From: Carnegiea gigantea
Taxonomy: Eukaryota > Streptophyta > Magnoliopsida > Caryophyllales > Cactaceae
Length of the DNA: 64,000 nucleotides
Assembly (NCBI GenBank): GCA_029747015.1
Contig: JAKOGI010000365.1
Coordinates: forward strand, 99,501 to 163,500
Direction: 5' to 3'
The notes beneath the pieces were generated by a model that did no database searches, was not told where the DNA came from, and worked only from the letters and a program-made list of their open reading frames with translations. Made by a program: the position numbers and the translations under genes. Below are positions 22,974-35,119 of the stretch, in pieces. Positions within the stretch are counted from its first letter, which is position 1, and each line of letters begins with the position of its first letter.

Positions 22974-24300
22974 TAATAAGCGTCCATTTTCACCCCTTTT
23001 GAACCTACTTTTGACCCCTTCTACAGTGATTTTTGTATGAAGCTTCAAAGTGCAGGGGTCGAATAGACCTCCTTTACCCTTAATTTGCTTATATAAGATG
23101 TTTTCATGTTTTCAGGAGCTCCGGTTCAAAGAAAAGAAGAAAACCCATCGATTTTGGTTGAAAGGAGGGCCAAGAAGGCGAATTTCAAGCCAAGGAAGGG
23201 GTTGGCTACGTCCATAGGATTGGCATAGGGACCCCATGCCATGAAGCCTGGTCGTGCCATGCCAGATTCCCAGTAGCAGAGTTCTAGAGGAGTGGCACAA
23301 TGGCAGGTGGCACGACCGTGCCACTTTAGTTATGCGCGATTAATTTGTTTTCATAGCGATTTTCGCGGAGGGATAGGTTGAAACTTCCTTAGAGCTCTCG
23401 AAAGGAGGCGACTTTTAGGTTTTCAATTCTAAATATTTTTACAAATTCTTAGACATTAGATTGAAGTTTGATTGAGTACGAATTTGTGCAACTGTTCTTG
23501 GTAATCAATTGAAGTACATTTTCTGTCTTCTTTCTGTAGTGTTCTTAATTAAAGTTTGCATCTTTAGTCATGTTTTCTAGATTTCTATTCTTCATTGTGA
23601 TTGTCAATGTGATTAGAGGCTAAACTATTACTCTTGGACTGGGAGTAGCCCCTATTATGTGAAATTGAATCATGTTTTAGGTTTTTGTGAATCGTGCCCA
23701 TCATTGTCATTTAAAGTCTTGTCTAGTACACCAAATAATGGTTGGATTGCGTGAGAGAGTTTTATTCACTATTCTTAATTAGGGTTTAGGAGATCAACAA
23801 AAGTTAAATCCTTTATCTAGTGCGACTTTGTGAGCGTTTGATCTTTCTGACGTGAAAACAGTTAGGGTTTGAATCGGGAGTATTTGATTAATTAATCTTG
23901 TGATCTTGATAATCTTAGTTTCATGAAAATAGATAACTAGGATTAATTCAGTCAGTCTATTGACCTTCAAGAGAAGGCCTAGATGCGCTTTAAATTGTAA
24001 TCATTTCCACTTTGATCACTTTCATAAGCAAGATTGTATGACATAGTTTATGATTCATATAGTATAATAGTGTGGTGAACCCCAATCTAAGGCCTTTGCT
24101 ATTATTGAATTAGATAATTTTATTAGTCCTTAGCATATTAGAATTGCTAGTTAGCCACATTCAACAAAAGCAAACTTTTGCCTAAATTGAGTGTTACAAG
24201 TCGAATTTGGTGGCTGGAAGCAAGTTCCCTATGGATACGACCCATACTTGCCGATCCTGGCTATAGCTAAGCCGTGCACTTGCTGCATTTTAAGATAACG
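22974..24300 (+). repeat. 3' LTR of the Athila element
   Basis: TAATAAGCGTCC ... AAGATAACG, 1327 bp. The first dinucleotide is TA and the last CG, single-base decay of TG...CA. It contains the perfect inverted repeat GTGGCACGACCGTGCCAC (23307-23324). TTTAG follows at once. Confidence 0.92.
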
Positions 24301-24305
24301 TTTAG

Positions 24306-24575
24306 TCACAAAATTTTCAATGAATTTTGGCTTCCAATTTTTACTTTCATTGAGCTTAAAGTTTAGTGCATCATCCAATCCACACAAGAAAACCATAAAA
24401 GAAAAAAAGAACTTGAAATTCCATATTTAATTGGATCTGTGGTTTTTTTAACCATGATATGATGTGATTTTTACAATGAAGAAACATAGTAAAGGAGTTT
24501 AAGGGATTCTGGTTGATTTCAATGGGTATAAGCATAATTAATGGACTTACGCAAATCCACAAGAAGGAAAATATA
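24306..24575. repeat. Duplicated unit, copy A (right part)
   Basis: Resumes the unit after the Athila insertion. GAATTTTGGCTTCCAATTTT, GCATCATC-AATCCACAC and TTGATTTCAATGGGTATAA match 31998-32247. Homology fades after about 24575. Confidence 0.75.
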
Positions 24576-24623
24576 CATCAAATGTACTTAAACTTGCATC
24601 AACAACTATTATAGAAGACATCT

Positions 24624-25793
24624 ATACTTTGACCCTCGCCTTAATCAGGCTCGGTCAAAGTGGGGGCTACATCCTCGAAGCGGGTTCTAACAAAGCATCA
24701 TCCCCTTAGGTAATTCACCTACATCCTTATAGAAAGGACATCAACCTAACTTCAAGTTATGAGGTAACTAACCATAGAGGACACTTCATCCTTTTTATCT
24801 TAAGACATCTCAATGTGAAGGACATTTCAACAAGCTCCCTTGTGAAGGAAATGACTTCATCTCCTAAGTGATAAAAAGTCGAACATGAAAATTTGACATC
24901 TCAACATCTCACCGACGACAAGCTAAGGATCTTGCTACGTATCTTTGGGCCCTCACGCCACAAAGTCCTCCAAAATCTGGCTACAGATCATTAGACTTCC
25001 ATGCCACGAAGTTCATAGGAATCTGGCCACAGTCTTCAGGCTCACATGCCACTAAGTTCACATAGATATGGCTATAGATCATCAGGCTCTCATGCCACTA
25101 AGTTTACAGCATTCTAGTTACAGATCTTCAAGCTTTCATGCCACCAAGTTCACAATGATCTAGCTACAAGCATTCACGCTCTCATGGCACCAAGTTCACA
25201 GGGATCTGGTCACATGTCTTCAGGCTCTCATGCTACATTCAAGCTCTCGCGCTGCCAACTAGTAGATCGGTAAAAATTCCCCTAAATCAATAGAAGATCA
25301 AACTTACATCGCTAGACTCGTGAAAGGCCCTCTAGGATGGAAAAAGTTCAACTCTCATAACCGCTAGACTAGCAAAAGATCAAATATCAAAACCGTAGGC
25401 TGGAGGAAGGTCAAAGATAGAACCGCTAAACAATTGAAGATCCATTAGACCAGTAAGAGACTAATTCAGAAGTGATAGACAGATGAAAAGTCTTCTAGAC
25501 TGGTGAAGGTTCAAAAATTCATAACTGCTAGACCAATAAAACATCACCTAGACCTGTGAAAGGTCCACATTAGCCTCTATCATTGTGAAAGTTGGTGGGC
25601 ACTGAGCTTCAGGACCCCTCACCAACCAAGCATAGGCATCAGTAACGCCCGTCATAATAAAGGTGGATAGGCACCAGGCCTAAAGTCTACCAGCAACTAA
25701 GTCTAGGCATTATCACTTTCAAATAGGTGAGCACAAACAAGGTTCTTTACTTTGACATTTGCCTTGCTTAGGCCCGATCAAAGTAGGGGCTAA
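24624..25793 (+). repeat. Repeat-rich 3' region of a putative LTR element
   Basis: It opens and closes with two ~45-bp near-copies (24624-24669 and 25748-25792), both ending in TCAAAG-(G/A)GGGGCTA, a polypurine-like phrase. In between are a 46-bp tandem array (24941-25243) and a looser repeat with GCTAGACT-GTGAAAG-TC words (25255-25575). Tandem arrays just upstream of the PPT are a known habit of Tat/Ogre-type Ty3/gypsy elements. No coding sequence is seen, so the assignment is tentative. Confidence 0.45.
24941..25243 (+). repeat. 46-bp degenerate tandem repeat, about 6.5 copies
   Basis: Units of 45-47 bp follow ATCTGGCTACAG-TCTTCAGGCT then CTCATGCCACTAAGTTCACA. Copies start near 24941, 24975, 25021, 25066, 25111, 25158 and 25204. 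Divergence between units is considerable. Confidence 0.8.
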
Positions 25794-27393
25794 CTAGACA
25801 CATAAAAGGTGTGTTGTTTTTATAAAATAACCGATGATGTTAAACCAATTGAATAAGACTTAGGGACCCCTCGATGCTAGTATGAAGAGCCTAAAAGTGT
25901 GCCTACATCCCTTGACCCACACATCCTAACCAAAGATGCCCACAAAAGGCTAATAAAGCTGAATAGGGTAATTTAATGGTGTTCAACGTTTAGTTGATAT
26001 CCATTCTGTATTTTCACCACTCTAGTGTGTACAAAGTTATTAAATTTAGATAGTGTTATTCTTCATTGAATAGGTTTTCTAATGGCATACTATATGTGAA
26101 AACCTGATAAGCAATGAAAAGGACGTAAGCCGATTACTGAGACGTGCATTGAAAATGACATTTTTCCACCAATTTACTTATGCCCTTTTCTAGAATTATC
26201 CAAAAATTATGAAATCAATTTCAATAGAAACTAGTCCTAATAGGCTTTTAAGAAAAAAAATCACTTAAAACGAAAGTTGGATGTAAAAGTTATGAACGAA
26301 ACAATTACTTACCACCAAACTCAAAACTCAAATAAGTTCCTACCCAGCAGAGCTCAATATGACTCCTTTTTTTTGACTTATCTTCCACGAACCCTAATCG
26401 CTAACTCAAATTAGAGAAGAACCCTTCACGTGGGACCAACTCTTGGGAAACCCAGAACACATATGGGTTTTTGCCTGGCAAAGTGTCAGCTCCTTTCTTC
26501 TAACCAACCTTCTAGAAACCCTAGCCGCTAACTCAAACTAGAGAAAAACCCTAGCCCATGTGGCACCAACTCCTAAGAAACCCTAGGAAACTCTCATTTC
26601 CTACTGCTATAAATTTAGCCCCTCACCTAGCCTTTAAACACATGACTAAAACCGCAAAAACTCTGAGATAATATTATAAGGTTCAAAGAACTTAACCAAA
26701 CCCTTCTCAAATCTATCTCAAAACCCTTTAGGGCATAAGTCAAGGTTGGATGTTCTTAATTCTGGGGTTCTCTAAGTCACTAGGTAGGCAACCTAAGGGC
26801 ATTAATCTTTCAAACCTACCTTTCTCTTTTTCCCTTTTCTTCTTTCTTTTGTTTAGCTTTAGTTAATTTCAAAGATGTAATATATGATATTTTAGTCCAT
26901 GGCTATTGTAAATATTTAGATTGTTGGATTGTTTCTTTATGTTTATTTAAGCTACCATTGTTTTTTTTTAAATTTTATTATTTAATTTGCTATGTTCTAA
27001 TATGTTGCATGCTTTGGTGTTTAGTGTGACTTAATTCTGTTTCCTTATTTGATTAGTAGAAGTCATCAGTGAGGACGACGATATCATTATTCTTTTCATC
27101 ACAATATCTTACAATCGATCCTGAATCTAGATCTTTGATTTGAACCTCTAAAGTCAGATGGTCTCTAATGTATGGATAAATTAGGTCCCTTTAGAAAACC
27201 CTTTTGAAACGAGCTAATTATTCCTTTTGGTTTATGATTTGTTCTACGGCATAAACTTGTTTGTGTAGGCTTTTCTATAAATTCACTAGCAACTCTATTA
27301 AATGAATTTCACTTTTTTAATTTTTCCCTTGACCTGTTTGGACTAGGTTGAAAAAGCATTCTGGTTTAGGAAATCGATTACATCACATGTTCA
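25791..27393 (+). repeat. LTR-like segment with TATA box
   Basis: It follows a polypurine-like GATCAAAGTAGGGGC and is followed by TAGTGCCATTGTTAGGG (27395-27411), which equals the tRNA-Asp PBS altered only by transitions. TATAAAT lies at 26608, with a CT-rich stretch about 200 bp later. Ends are TA...CA (TG decayed). No second copy is present in the window, so the boundaries rest on the flanking signals only. Confidence 0.4.
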
Positions 27394-28929
27394 GTAGTGC
27401 CATTGTTAGGGCCCGAAAGCTAGAGCCTGTCCTGGCATAGGACCTTGTTCAGATCTGGTAAACATATGACCTTGTTCAGGTTTTGGGTTGCAATCCCTCA
27501 CCCAGGTTTTGGGCTGTGATCCCTATACTCATCGGTAAAATCCATATGGTAAACATATGACCTTATTCAGATATAAAGGCTAATACTGGTCATATGATTT
27601 ATATCCCTCCTATTTTGTTTTCTGAACTGATTAAACGCAGCAACTGAGAGAATAATACTTGGAAGAGAAGAGCCAAAGTAAATATATTTTCATAGATCTC
27701 TGTGAATTGGGCATAATAATATGTGTTACAAGATTTCCTAAAAATACAAATAAAAAGATTACAAGATTTCCTTAAAATTACAATCAAAACTATAAAAAAT
27801 ATAAATAAAAATTTCCCAACAAGATAGTGAAGTTACTGAGTGACATCTTGGAGCCTTCAAACACCTACCAAATAAATAAAGAAAATTACATAAAAATTAG
27901 ATTCCTCGAAACAAAAAATCAAATTTTTTAAAAATTACACACACAATAGAAAGCCAAGAGAATAAAAAGAAATCATATATCTTAGGGTGAATTTCTAGAA
28001 ACAAACACGTATAAATATATTTCAAATTTAATAGTAGATTTGAAGCCAAAAAGATATAGAGAGTTATAGAGTCTTAGAAACAAAGAAAGCTCAAAGAAAG
28101 CTGATAAAGAATTGGAATAAGAAAGAAAAATGATAGATAACATAAATTATGAGAAGAGTTCAACAATGCTAGGGAAGCCAAGAAGGTGATTAGAGATTCT
28201 AGAAGCAAATTAAACAAATAGACTACTAAAAGGGAGATTTAAGTACAACCGTCGAGCTATCATACAATACTTCATTATTCTCTTCTTTTTTATTGCTATG
28301 GAGAATAACCTTAGCTCAAGAAATGAATGAAGAATTCACCTCATAAGTCAATATAATTAAGACACGTGCCTTGGATCCCAATGCCACTTGAATCTTGGGA
28401 AATCGACCACGGCGGGCAATTGTGGTTGAACATAATTAGAATCATATTACATAACAAAAGAATAAAGAGAGAAATAATAGGAGGAGATGGAAGCTTACTT
28501 ATGCACGTTGCTGAGATGTAGAAAAATGAATGGTTGTTCAAGTGATAATATACTTTTAGGTTCATCTATTCAGTGCCAATTGATGAATAAGCATAAACCA
28601 AACTTCTAATGGTCTAATGATTCAAAACTTGAGTCAACTAAATTTGCATAACTAGTCAGAATCTATTATTTACCCTATAAGTGTCAGACAAGGGGCATTA
28701 TTGGTGAATGTTGTCATATTAATGACTCTTAAAAGCTTTTGAAAACCATAACTAATGAATACAACATGGTTGCAACATGGTCGCAGCATGGTCTCACTCT
28801 TAGCTTAATGACTATTTGGTTATTTATCTTTATAGCTCAATGGCCATGGAACCGTTTAGTTTGTGTTATCTCTTGTATTTCTTAGACCATTAGAAGTTTG
28901 GTTATTAGACCATTAGAAGTTTGTTTTAT

Positions 28930-30235
28930 GCTTATGTACAGTCTTCTCATTGTACAAGAACAAATAGGATATTCAGGATTGTAATAATTATAGGGGCATA
29001 AAGTTGTTGAGTCACACTATGAAGTTGTGGGATAGGGTCATTGAGAGAAGGTTGCAGAAAGATATTTTGATATCGGAGAACCAGTTTGATTTTATGTCTG
29101 GCAGGTCAACCATAGAGGTGATTTACCTCCTTAGAAGGCTTATGGGATTGTACAGAGATGGAAAGGTAGATCTTCATATGGTGTTCACTGACTTGGAAAA
29201 GGCTTATGATAGAGTTCTGCGTGAATTGTTATGGAGATGCTTAGAAAAGAAAGGAGTGTCACATGGGTATATTCGAGTTATGAAGGACATGTACGAGGGA
29301 GGTAGGACGAGTGTTAGGACGTCAGAAGGGGCCACCAGTGACTTCCATGTTGGTATGGGCCTGCATCAGGGTTCCGCTTTAAGCCCTTTTCTTTTCATTC
29401 TAGTTATGGATGAACTTATAAACGGAATTCAAGATGAGGTACCATGGTGTATGTTATTCGCAGATGATATTATTCTTATTAACGAGACCAGAGAGGAGTT
29501 AATGATAAGTTGGAGCAATGGAGACATACACTGGAGTCTAGAGGCTTTAGAATAAGTAGATCGAAAACTAAATATCTACATTGTTGTTTCAGTGGAAGGG
29601 AAGATGCAGGGAAAGAAGTCACCATTGATGGGATGATACCAAAGGTTAAGAAGTTTAAATATTTGGGTTCGATCATTTAACAGAATGGGGATATTAACGA
29701 AGATATTAACCAATGCATAAAAATAGGTTGGCAAAAATGGAAGTATGCTTCAGGTGTGCTGTTTGATAACAGGATACCTGCAGGATTAAAAGGAAAAGTT
29801 CATCGTATGATAGTTAGACCTACTGTACTGTATGGGTCGGAGTGCTGACCTATAAAAAAGACACAGGTTCAAAGGTTGATGGCAGCAGAGATGAGGATGA
29901 TTAGGTAGATGTGTGGTTATACGAGAATGGATAGAATTAGGAATAGAGTAATCAGAGACGTAGATAAAGTGGCCCCCATCAAAGATAAGATGAGAGAAAC
30001 AAGACTCAGATGGTTTGGCCATGTGAAAAGAAAGAGTGTTGACGCCCCAGTAAGGAGATGTGAGAGGATTAATATCCCCGAACGTAAAAGAGGGAGGGGA
30101 CGACCTAAGAAGAGCTTGGACGAGGTGATTAGAGAGGACTTGAAAGTTGTAAGTTTGATAGAGGACATGGCTTAGGATAGGAGATTATGGCGGGATGGGA
30201 TTAGGCTCTTAGATCACAAAGAGTTGGCCACCTGA
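28930..30235 (+). pseudogene. LINE ORF2 fragment: reverse transcriptase and C-terminal domain
   Basis: In frame 28968-29555 are [44 protein letters not shown] (catalytic Asp), [16 protein letters not shown] and the FADDIILI box. A shift at about 29540 moves to the frame that runs to TGA 30233. That part has [30 protein letters not shown] (stop inside), then [44 protein letters not shown] at the end, the usual C-terminus of these plant LINEs. No endonuclease remains. Three or more stops make it inactive. Confidence 0.9.
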
Positions 30236-30554
30236 TTTGGTTGTGGTTTTTTGGTTGCAGAAGGGTAGTTTTGGCTGTCGTTTCTAGTGTCGTGTTTGCA
30301 TGCAGATAGTACATATATTTGGAAAGAGACATTGTTTGTCTACCTCTGTTCGTTAAGGTATAGTACATTTCTCTACTTTGTTGTACTTATGTTTACATAG
30401 TTACAGCCACCTGATTTCCTAATATTATTTTCGTTCATTTCCTGACACGTATCACCAGTTTTCGTCATTACATGTTTTCGCAAAATCCTTACTCTATAAA
30501 ATATTTTCACAAAATCTTGTTTTGTAGGTCTCTTGGATTTAGCCTCTCTATCGG

Positions 30555-30650
30555 CAAAGATGCCGATGGAGGTAAGATTGCCTACATCTGCATCTCCCCA
30601 GACCCCGTGAAAGCGGGACCCATACTGGGAGGTGGTGTTATTGTTGTTAT
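30555..30650 (+). repeat. 3' tail module shared by LINE and SINE
   Basis: GGTAAGATTGCCTACATCTG, then CCCCAGACCCCGTGAAAGCG, then a TTG-rich end. The same module ends the minus-strand copy at 42521-42620 and resembles the 3' half of the SINE at 43861-44044. Such tails are where the LINE RT recognises its template. Confidence 0.7.
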
Positions 30651-31653
30651 ATCTCTTGTATTTCGTCCTTTCTTCTGCAAGAAACTATATAATGGATATT
30701 AAAAATTAAAATTGGAACAATGAAAAGCAAGCACTCCAAGTCAAAAGATGAAACCATGTTCAGTGGCAATACAATAAAGTTATTTAGGGAACATTAGAAG
30801 ATGCAGACCTTTGATACACTTGTTCAATTATAGAAAAGTGACTAATGTTCTACCCCTATTTCCATAGCTTTTATTATAGAATGGCTTAGTTAGGATTGCA
30901 AATCCAGGCAGTGAAAAATCTACCTTCCTATGTCTAGATTGATACTAGAACCTAACATTTTCTTTATTTAAATTTGATCATTATTCAAAATGATAGTGTA
31001 AAATACCAAACATTTTGATAAATTGAAGGCCTTAAAGCAATAAAAGAAGATTTCTTATTGGGTCCAAATTCTACATCACAGTACCTTCACTTCTTTTCCT
31101 TGCCCTATCACATTTCAGTGTGGTCCATATACTTTATTATCATCATGGATGCTCTAATTAGCTTGTTTGTTCCCCCAATTTTCATCGTCCCTAGCATTCA
31201 CTCAAGATACTAGGCGAGACTCACTATGGTGCTTTAACCAATACATTATCAAAATCCCTCATGTACAATTTACAATTTAAAATTCTTTCAAACAATAAAA
31301 GGACATGTTGATAGATCAATCTATAGTTCTAAAAACAATTATATGCATAACAAAGATAGATGATGTCCCCTGCAATCACATTCTAAAACATGATTGAGAA
31401 AACAAAGTAGCTAGCACTTCAGCTTGAAAGGAAAGTACAACTTCCCAAAAGACCATCATCTAAATCAATGAATCTGATGATAACCCAACACTTACTGGAG
31501 AATATAACCCAAGCAAATTGATAAGATAGATTTAAAGAAAAGAGAAAAATTTTGAATTTTTTTCTATTAGCCATTAGTGACAACTAAGTTCAACAACAAA
31601 TCAATTCTCTAGATACTTGATTTTTACCTTTGGTCACAAATTTTCACTAAATC

Positions 31654-31992
31654 TATTTGGATTGAAGGGAGAGAAGGGGAAGGGAGGGGAATGAAGGTTA
31701 ATGAACACTTATTCCCCTTATTTGGGAATATTAAATGAGGGGGAAGGAAGGGAAACTGAGGGGAATATTTCACCCTCATTTCCCCCCATTACCCTCATTT
31801 TTATTCACCCCCAAAATGACAGGGAAAGGAATGGAATGAAAGATTTTTAATAGTTCTCCCCCCTTCCCCTGTATCTCCTCTTACAACGTATCCAAACAAG
31901 GTAAAGCATAAATCACCTTCCTTCCTTCTCTTCCCCTCCATTACCTTTCCCTCTCTTCCCCCTCCCTTTCCCTCTCTTTCTCAATCCAAATA
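31654..31992. mobile_element. MITE-like insertion in copy B
   Basis: Inverted ends TATTTGGATTGAAGGGAGAG (left) and, reversed, TATTTGGATTGAGAAAGAGA (right) enclose about 340 bp of purine/pyrimidine-biased sequence. Copy A (24316-24325) lacks it. No ORF. The target duplication is unclear, so the superfamily is not assigned. Confidence 0.65.
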
Positions 31993-32247
31993 ATGTGTGA
32001 ATTTTGGCTTCCAATTTTACTTTCTTTGAACTTAAAGTTTGGCGCATCATCGAATCCACACTAAAACACCAAAAAAGAAAAAAAATCTTGAAATTCCATA
32101 TGCCAATTAGATCGATGATTTTTTGACAATGATGCATGTGATTTTTATGTTGAAGGAACATAGTAAAGGAGTTTGAGGGATTTTAGTTGATTTCAATGGG
32201 TATAAACATGATAAATGGACTTACCCAAATTAACAAGAACAAAAATA

Positions 32248-32999
32248 ACAATGGAGGATAGTAATGATGAATTACTGACTAGCTATGGCCTAGGCAGCAT
32301 CAATAAAAGGCATTGTTATTTAGGTAGGCAAAGATCTAGCATAGAAGTTGCAAACAACAGGGGTTAGGGGAGAGATTGTTTGAGACTTAGGCCAGTAGCA
32401 AAGGGCACATCGATCTAACTGTTTATAACTAGGAGTAGGATTATTACTAATTCTCAAGGGTTCAAGTTTTACAAAGAATAGAGTTCCTTCCCCAATTATT
32501 TTAGTCCAGGAGGGATTTCTATTTGAATTCAAATTTGCTGTCTTTTCTTTTCCTTCCTAACGATAAAAATGATGGCATTATTAAAAGAAATAACGATGCT
32601 CTTAATAACTCCTCCTCTAATAAAAGCTATTTAGTTATATGAAATGAAAATTTAATATTTTTATCGTTATCAATATCTTTTAACAATGACTTTTGTATGT
32701 GGTTGTTATTCGGTGGTCATTAAAAAGCATATTTCTAATAGTGAGCCATCAGTCAAGGATGCACCAAATGTTCTGCAGGCTGCAAGTCAAACATAAGATG
32801 TTGAGAAACACTAGCCTATGAGTGTTGCGAGATCTTAAACTGGCTGAGAAAGAGCAGATAACCAGATACTTGTCAGAACCCTATGTCATAGCTTCGATAG
32901 ACACCATCGTTCGGTGGCAATGGAGGCTGAGGAGTCTTCCCTGCTCGACAAAAGAAGAGTCTAACTTTGTTGCCTCACTCTATGAGGAGTAGGCACCAC
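32248..32999. other. Intergenic, no gene identified
   Basis: Mixed sequence. At 32680-32735 TTTAACAATGACTTTTGTATG followed by GGTGGTCATTAAAAAGC resembles subterminal words of CACTA elements, without a visible terminus. At 32840-32960 a plus-strand stretch is open but matches nothing I recognise. Confidence 0.35.
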
Positions 33000-35101
33000 C
33001 CCAAGGGCACAAGAATTTTATTAGAGGTCCTCAATGTCTTCAGCGAGAGAATAAAGCATGCCGCCTAGTCCAAAGAGTGAGAAGGAGGTTGTGTTCGCCT
33101 AGTAGGGGGATCTGCTAATGATGGCATCAAGAAGCACCCAACAAGATACATTAAATTCACAAAAAAAGAAGAAAGAATTAGAAAAAGAAAAAGGCAAGCT
33201 GACCCTACCTCAACGATGTCGTCCCCATAACGACAGCTGCACCACTTCATGATCTGGTGAATAGTTGCCTTGAGTCTTACCACTACCTAAATCAGCATTA
33301 TGCCTGGTTGAACCTGCAAGGAAAACATGAAATGATAAGGGGAAAAAAAGCAAAAGATAGAGCCAATGAGAAGGGAAAAGAGCTTAACTCCTGCTAATTT
33401 AGGGGAATGTTTGCAACTTAGGGATGGCGGTATCCCTAACTTCCTTAATTCTCTCAGATCGCTGCACTTTAAAGGCATGTCATACCTTACTTTGGCACTC
33501 CTCAATGGGATGCCCTTAAGGTACTATAAAATGCGAACCATTACAAAATGAGAATAATGAAAAGAAAGAAAGACAAATGAAAATAAAGAAGTTGGGGCTT
33601 ACATTGGGAGCAATGGGAGGCGTCAGGCATTCCCGAATGAACTCGCCATACTCAACCTCCTCCAAGAAGTAGAGACAATTCTCTCTACCCGAGCACTCAG
33701 CAATTTGCTATAGGGTAAGGTAGTATGTGAAGAGGCTTCAACCTCTGAGCACACTGGATTAGGGAGAACTTGGCTGTTCATCCACTAGCTTAGATACCAA
33801 ATGTTCCCAAAAGAACCCTTATTAAGGACTCTCTAGTTAGACAAAGCCCAGGCTTTGATAGTGGAAGCAGGGACACTCCCGAAATCAACCTAAGGATCCT
33901 TACTCGCTTGAAGCAAAATAAAAAGTTAACACTTTGAAGATTTAGAAGCAAAGGCATCCAAATAAACTAAGGGAAGCATACTTACATCCTTCAATGGATG
34001 GCCATATAAGGCCACCTTGAAACTATTAATGTCCTTTGGGGTAAGAGCTTCCCTTGTGTGGTTATTCAGAGTCACTACACCATAAAAGGCACTCACATGG
34101 GACCATTATGCTTTAAGAAATCTTAAGAAAGTGCTCCGAAAACATGTGATACAAAAGAAAAAGCGAAGATCAGAATGACCAACCAAAACACTTCAATGCA
34201 TAAACAATATAGAGCAAGCGACGCTTATCTCAAATACCTTCCAAAAACCTATTAAGGTCAGTACGTGTCGCGTATGTCTCCCTACCCACTGATGATAAGC
34301 TGCCCTCCTGTAATTGAGACAGTGGCAAAGGTCGTGATGGCCCCAGTCTAAGTTTCCCTCCACGACAATGTCTTCTAAGTTGGCCATCTAGTGAAGATGA
34401 TGCTAGTTTCCCTTATTGGGAATGATAGTGTAGCCGAGAAGATATGCCATAAGAAGGCGGAAGATCTACTCATAAGAGAGGTTGTCCAAAGATCCTTGCA
34501 TAATGGAGTACTAGATGAAATTGAACTTTATAGTTCATCTCTCAACTAAAGACCCAAACAATTCTATATGCATTTGCCTCTCTAGCCTATAGTCTTGCTA
34601 GAACTTTAGCAGGTTCTCCATGAAAGGAACCCCAGTAAGCATACAAAAATTCATAGTGGTGATCATCATCTTCTCTGTGGTATAGTGAAAAGTGTTCATA
34701 GTATCTAAAAAAATCTAAGTCAAACCCCTGAGGCGACAACGATCAGTTACCTTACAGGCCCTGCAAACTTTGATCAAATGGTTAAAGCCAGCACATGTCG
34801 CCATCACCTTGATGTTGCTAAGGCACTTCAAACTCTTTGTTCTGTAAAATAAATTCAAAAGTAAGATCGTCAAGTCTACTTCAAAGGAAAATTTAAGAAT
34901 TGTCAAAGAAAGATAAGAGCTAACCAAAGAGAACTTACCACACCCTGTTGAGCAAAAATGAAGATAAGGCTTGTCTTCCAAATACAGTAGGTTGGACATG
35001 TTAGTCCAACTATTAGGGGTCTAAGACCTAACCCTATTGTCATCCTTGAGTAGCATGTTGTCACCTTGACCACAGGAAAGTAAAGCTTGTGTGCCAGCCA
35101 T
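33000..35101 (-). pseudogene. Degenerate multi-part coding region, plant-mobile-domain-like
   Basis: On the minus strand an ATG at 35101 (MAGTQALLSCG) starts a series of blocks in changing frames. ATCAGFNHLIKVCRACKVTDR lies at about 34735-34800. RLLMAYLLGYTIIPNKG, then MANLEDIVVEGNLDWGHHDLCHCLN, lie at 34300-34450. Then come VVTLNNHTREALTPKDINSF (34000-34080) and PYSKLLSARVERIVSTSW (about 33650-33720). The hydrophobic LAYLLG segment followed by LED-x-WG-x-LxHxL and the x-VTDR-x block resemble the plant mobile domain (PMD, MAIN-like) found in host genes and transposons. GTAAGT after GGGTGTGG at 34938 could be a splice donor. Many stops. Family assignment is by eye and tentative. Confidence 0.35.
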
Positions 35102-35119
35102 AATCTACATAACATACAT

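Larger units (their letters stand above)
6225..24300 (+). mobile_element. Athila-type Ty3/gypsy LTR retrotransposon with a nested insertion
   Basis: The element is bounded by LTRs 6225-7515 and 22974-24300 and by the 5-bp direct repeat TTTAG (6220-6224 and 24301-24305). The comparison with copy B shows uninterrupted sequence at this point, confirming an insertion. Order on the plus strand is LTR, tRNA-Asp-type PBS, gag, protease, RT, RNase H, integrase, ATHILA ORF-1 region, long 3' noncoding domain, polypurine tract, LTR. This order, the DLGAS protease motif and ORF-1 mark the Athila lineage. A 5.55 kb element interrupts integrase; without it Athila is about 12.5 kb. Every ORF is broken and the LTRs differ by many substitutions and several indels, so it is dead and old. 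Confidence 0.93.
28881..30650 (+). mobile_element. 5'-truncated L1-like LINE
   Basis: Flanked by a perfect 14-bp target duplication ATCTCTTGTATTTC (28867-28880; 30651-30664); copy A has the site once. Contains the second half of ORF2 (RT to C-terminus) and a 3' tail ending GTTATTGTTGTTAT rather than poly(A). The 5' edge has a tandem TTAGACCATTAGAAGTTTGG pair (28881-28922), possibly filler formed at truncation. At 1.77 kb it is far shorter than a full LINE. Confidence 0.9.
27427..32247. repeat. Duplicated unit, copy B (interrupted by LINE and MITE)
   Basis: Colinear with copy A (3733-6224 + 24306-24575). Starts near CTGTCCTGGCATAGG and ends near ACAAGAACAAAAAT. Copy A supplies the pre-insertion sequence for the LINE (around 5302) and the MITE (around 24320), and copy B supplies that for the Athila insertion (around 31630). 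No intact gene is seen within it. Confidence 0.75.

Noticed and set aside
24941..25243. CRISPR-like array
   Set aside because: Units are directly tandem without unique spacers, diverged, and in plant nuclear DNA.
32680..32735. CACTA transposon end
   Set aside because: Subterminal-like words are present, but no CACTA terminus or 3-bp TSD could be found.
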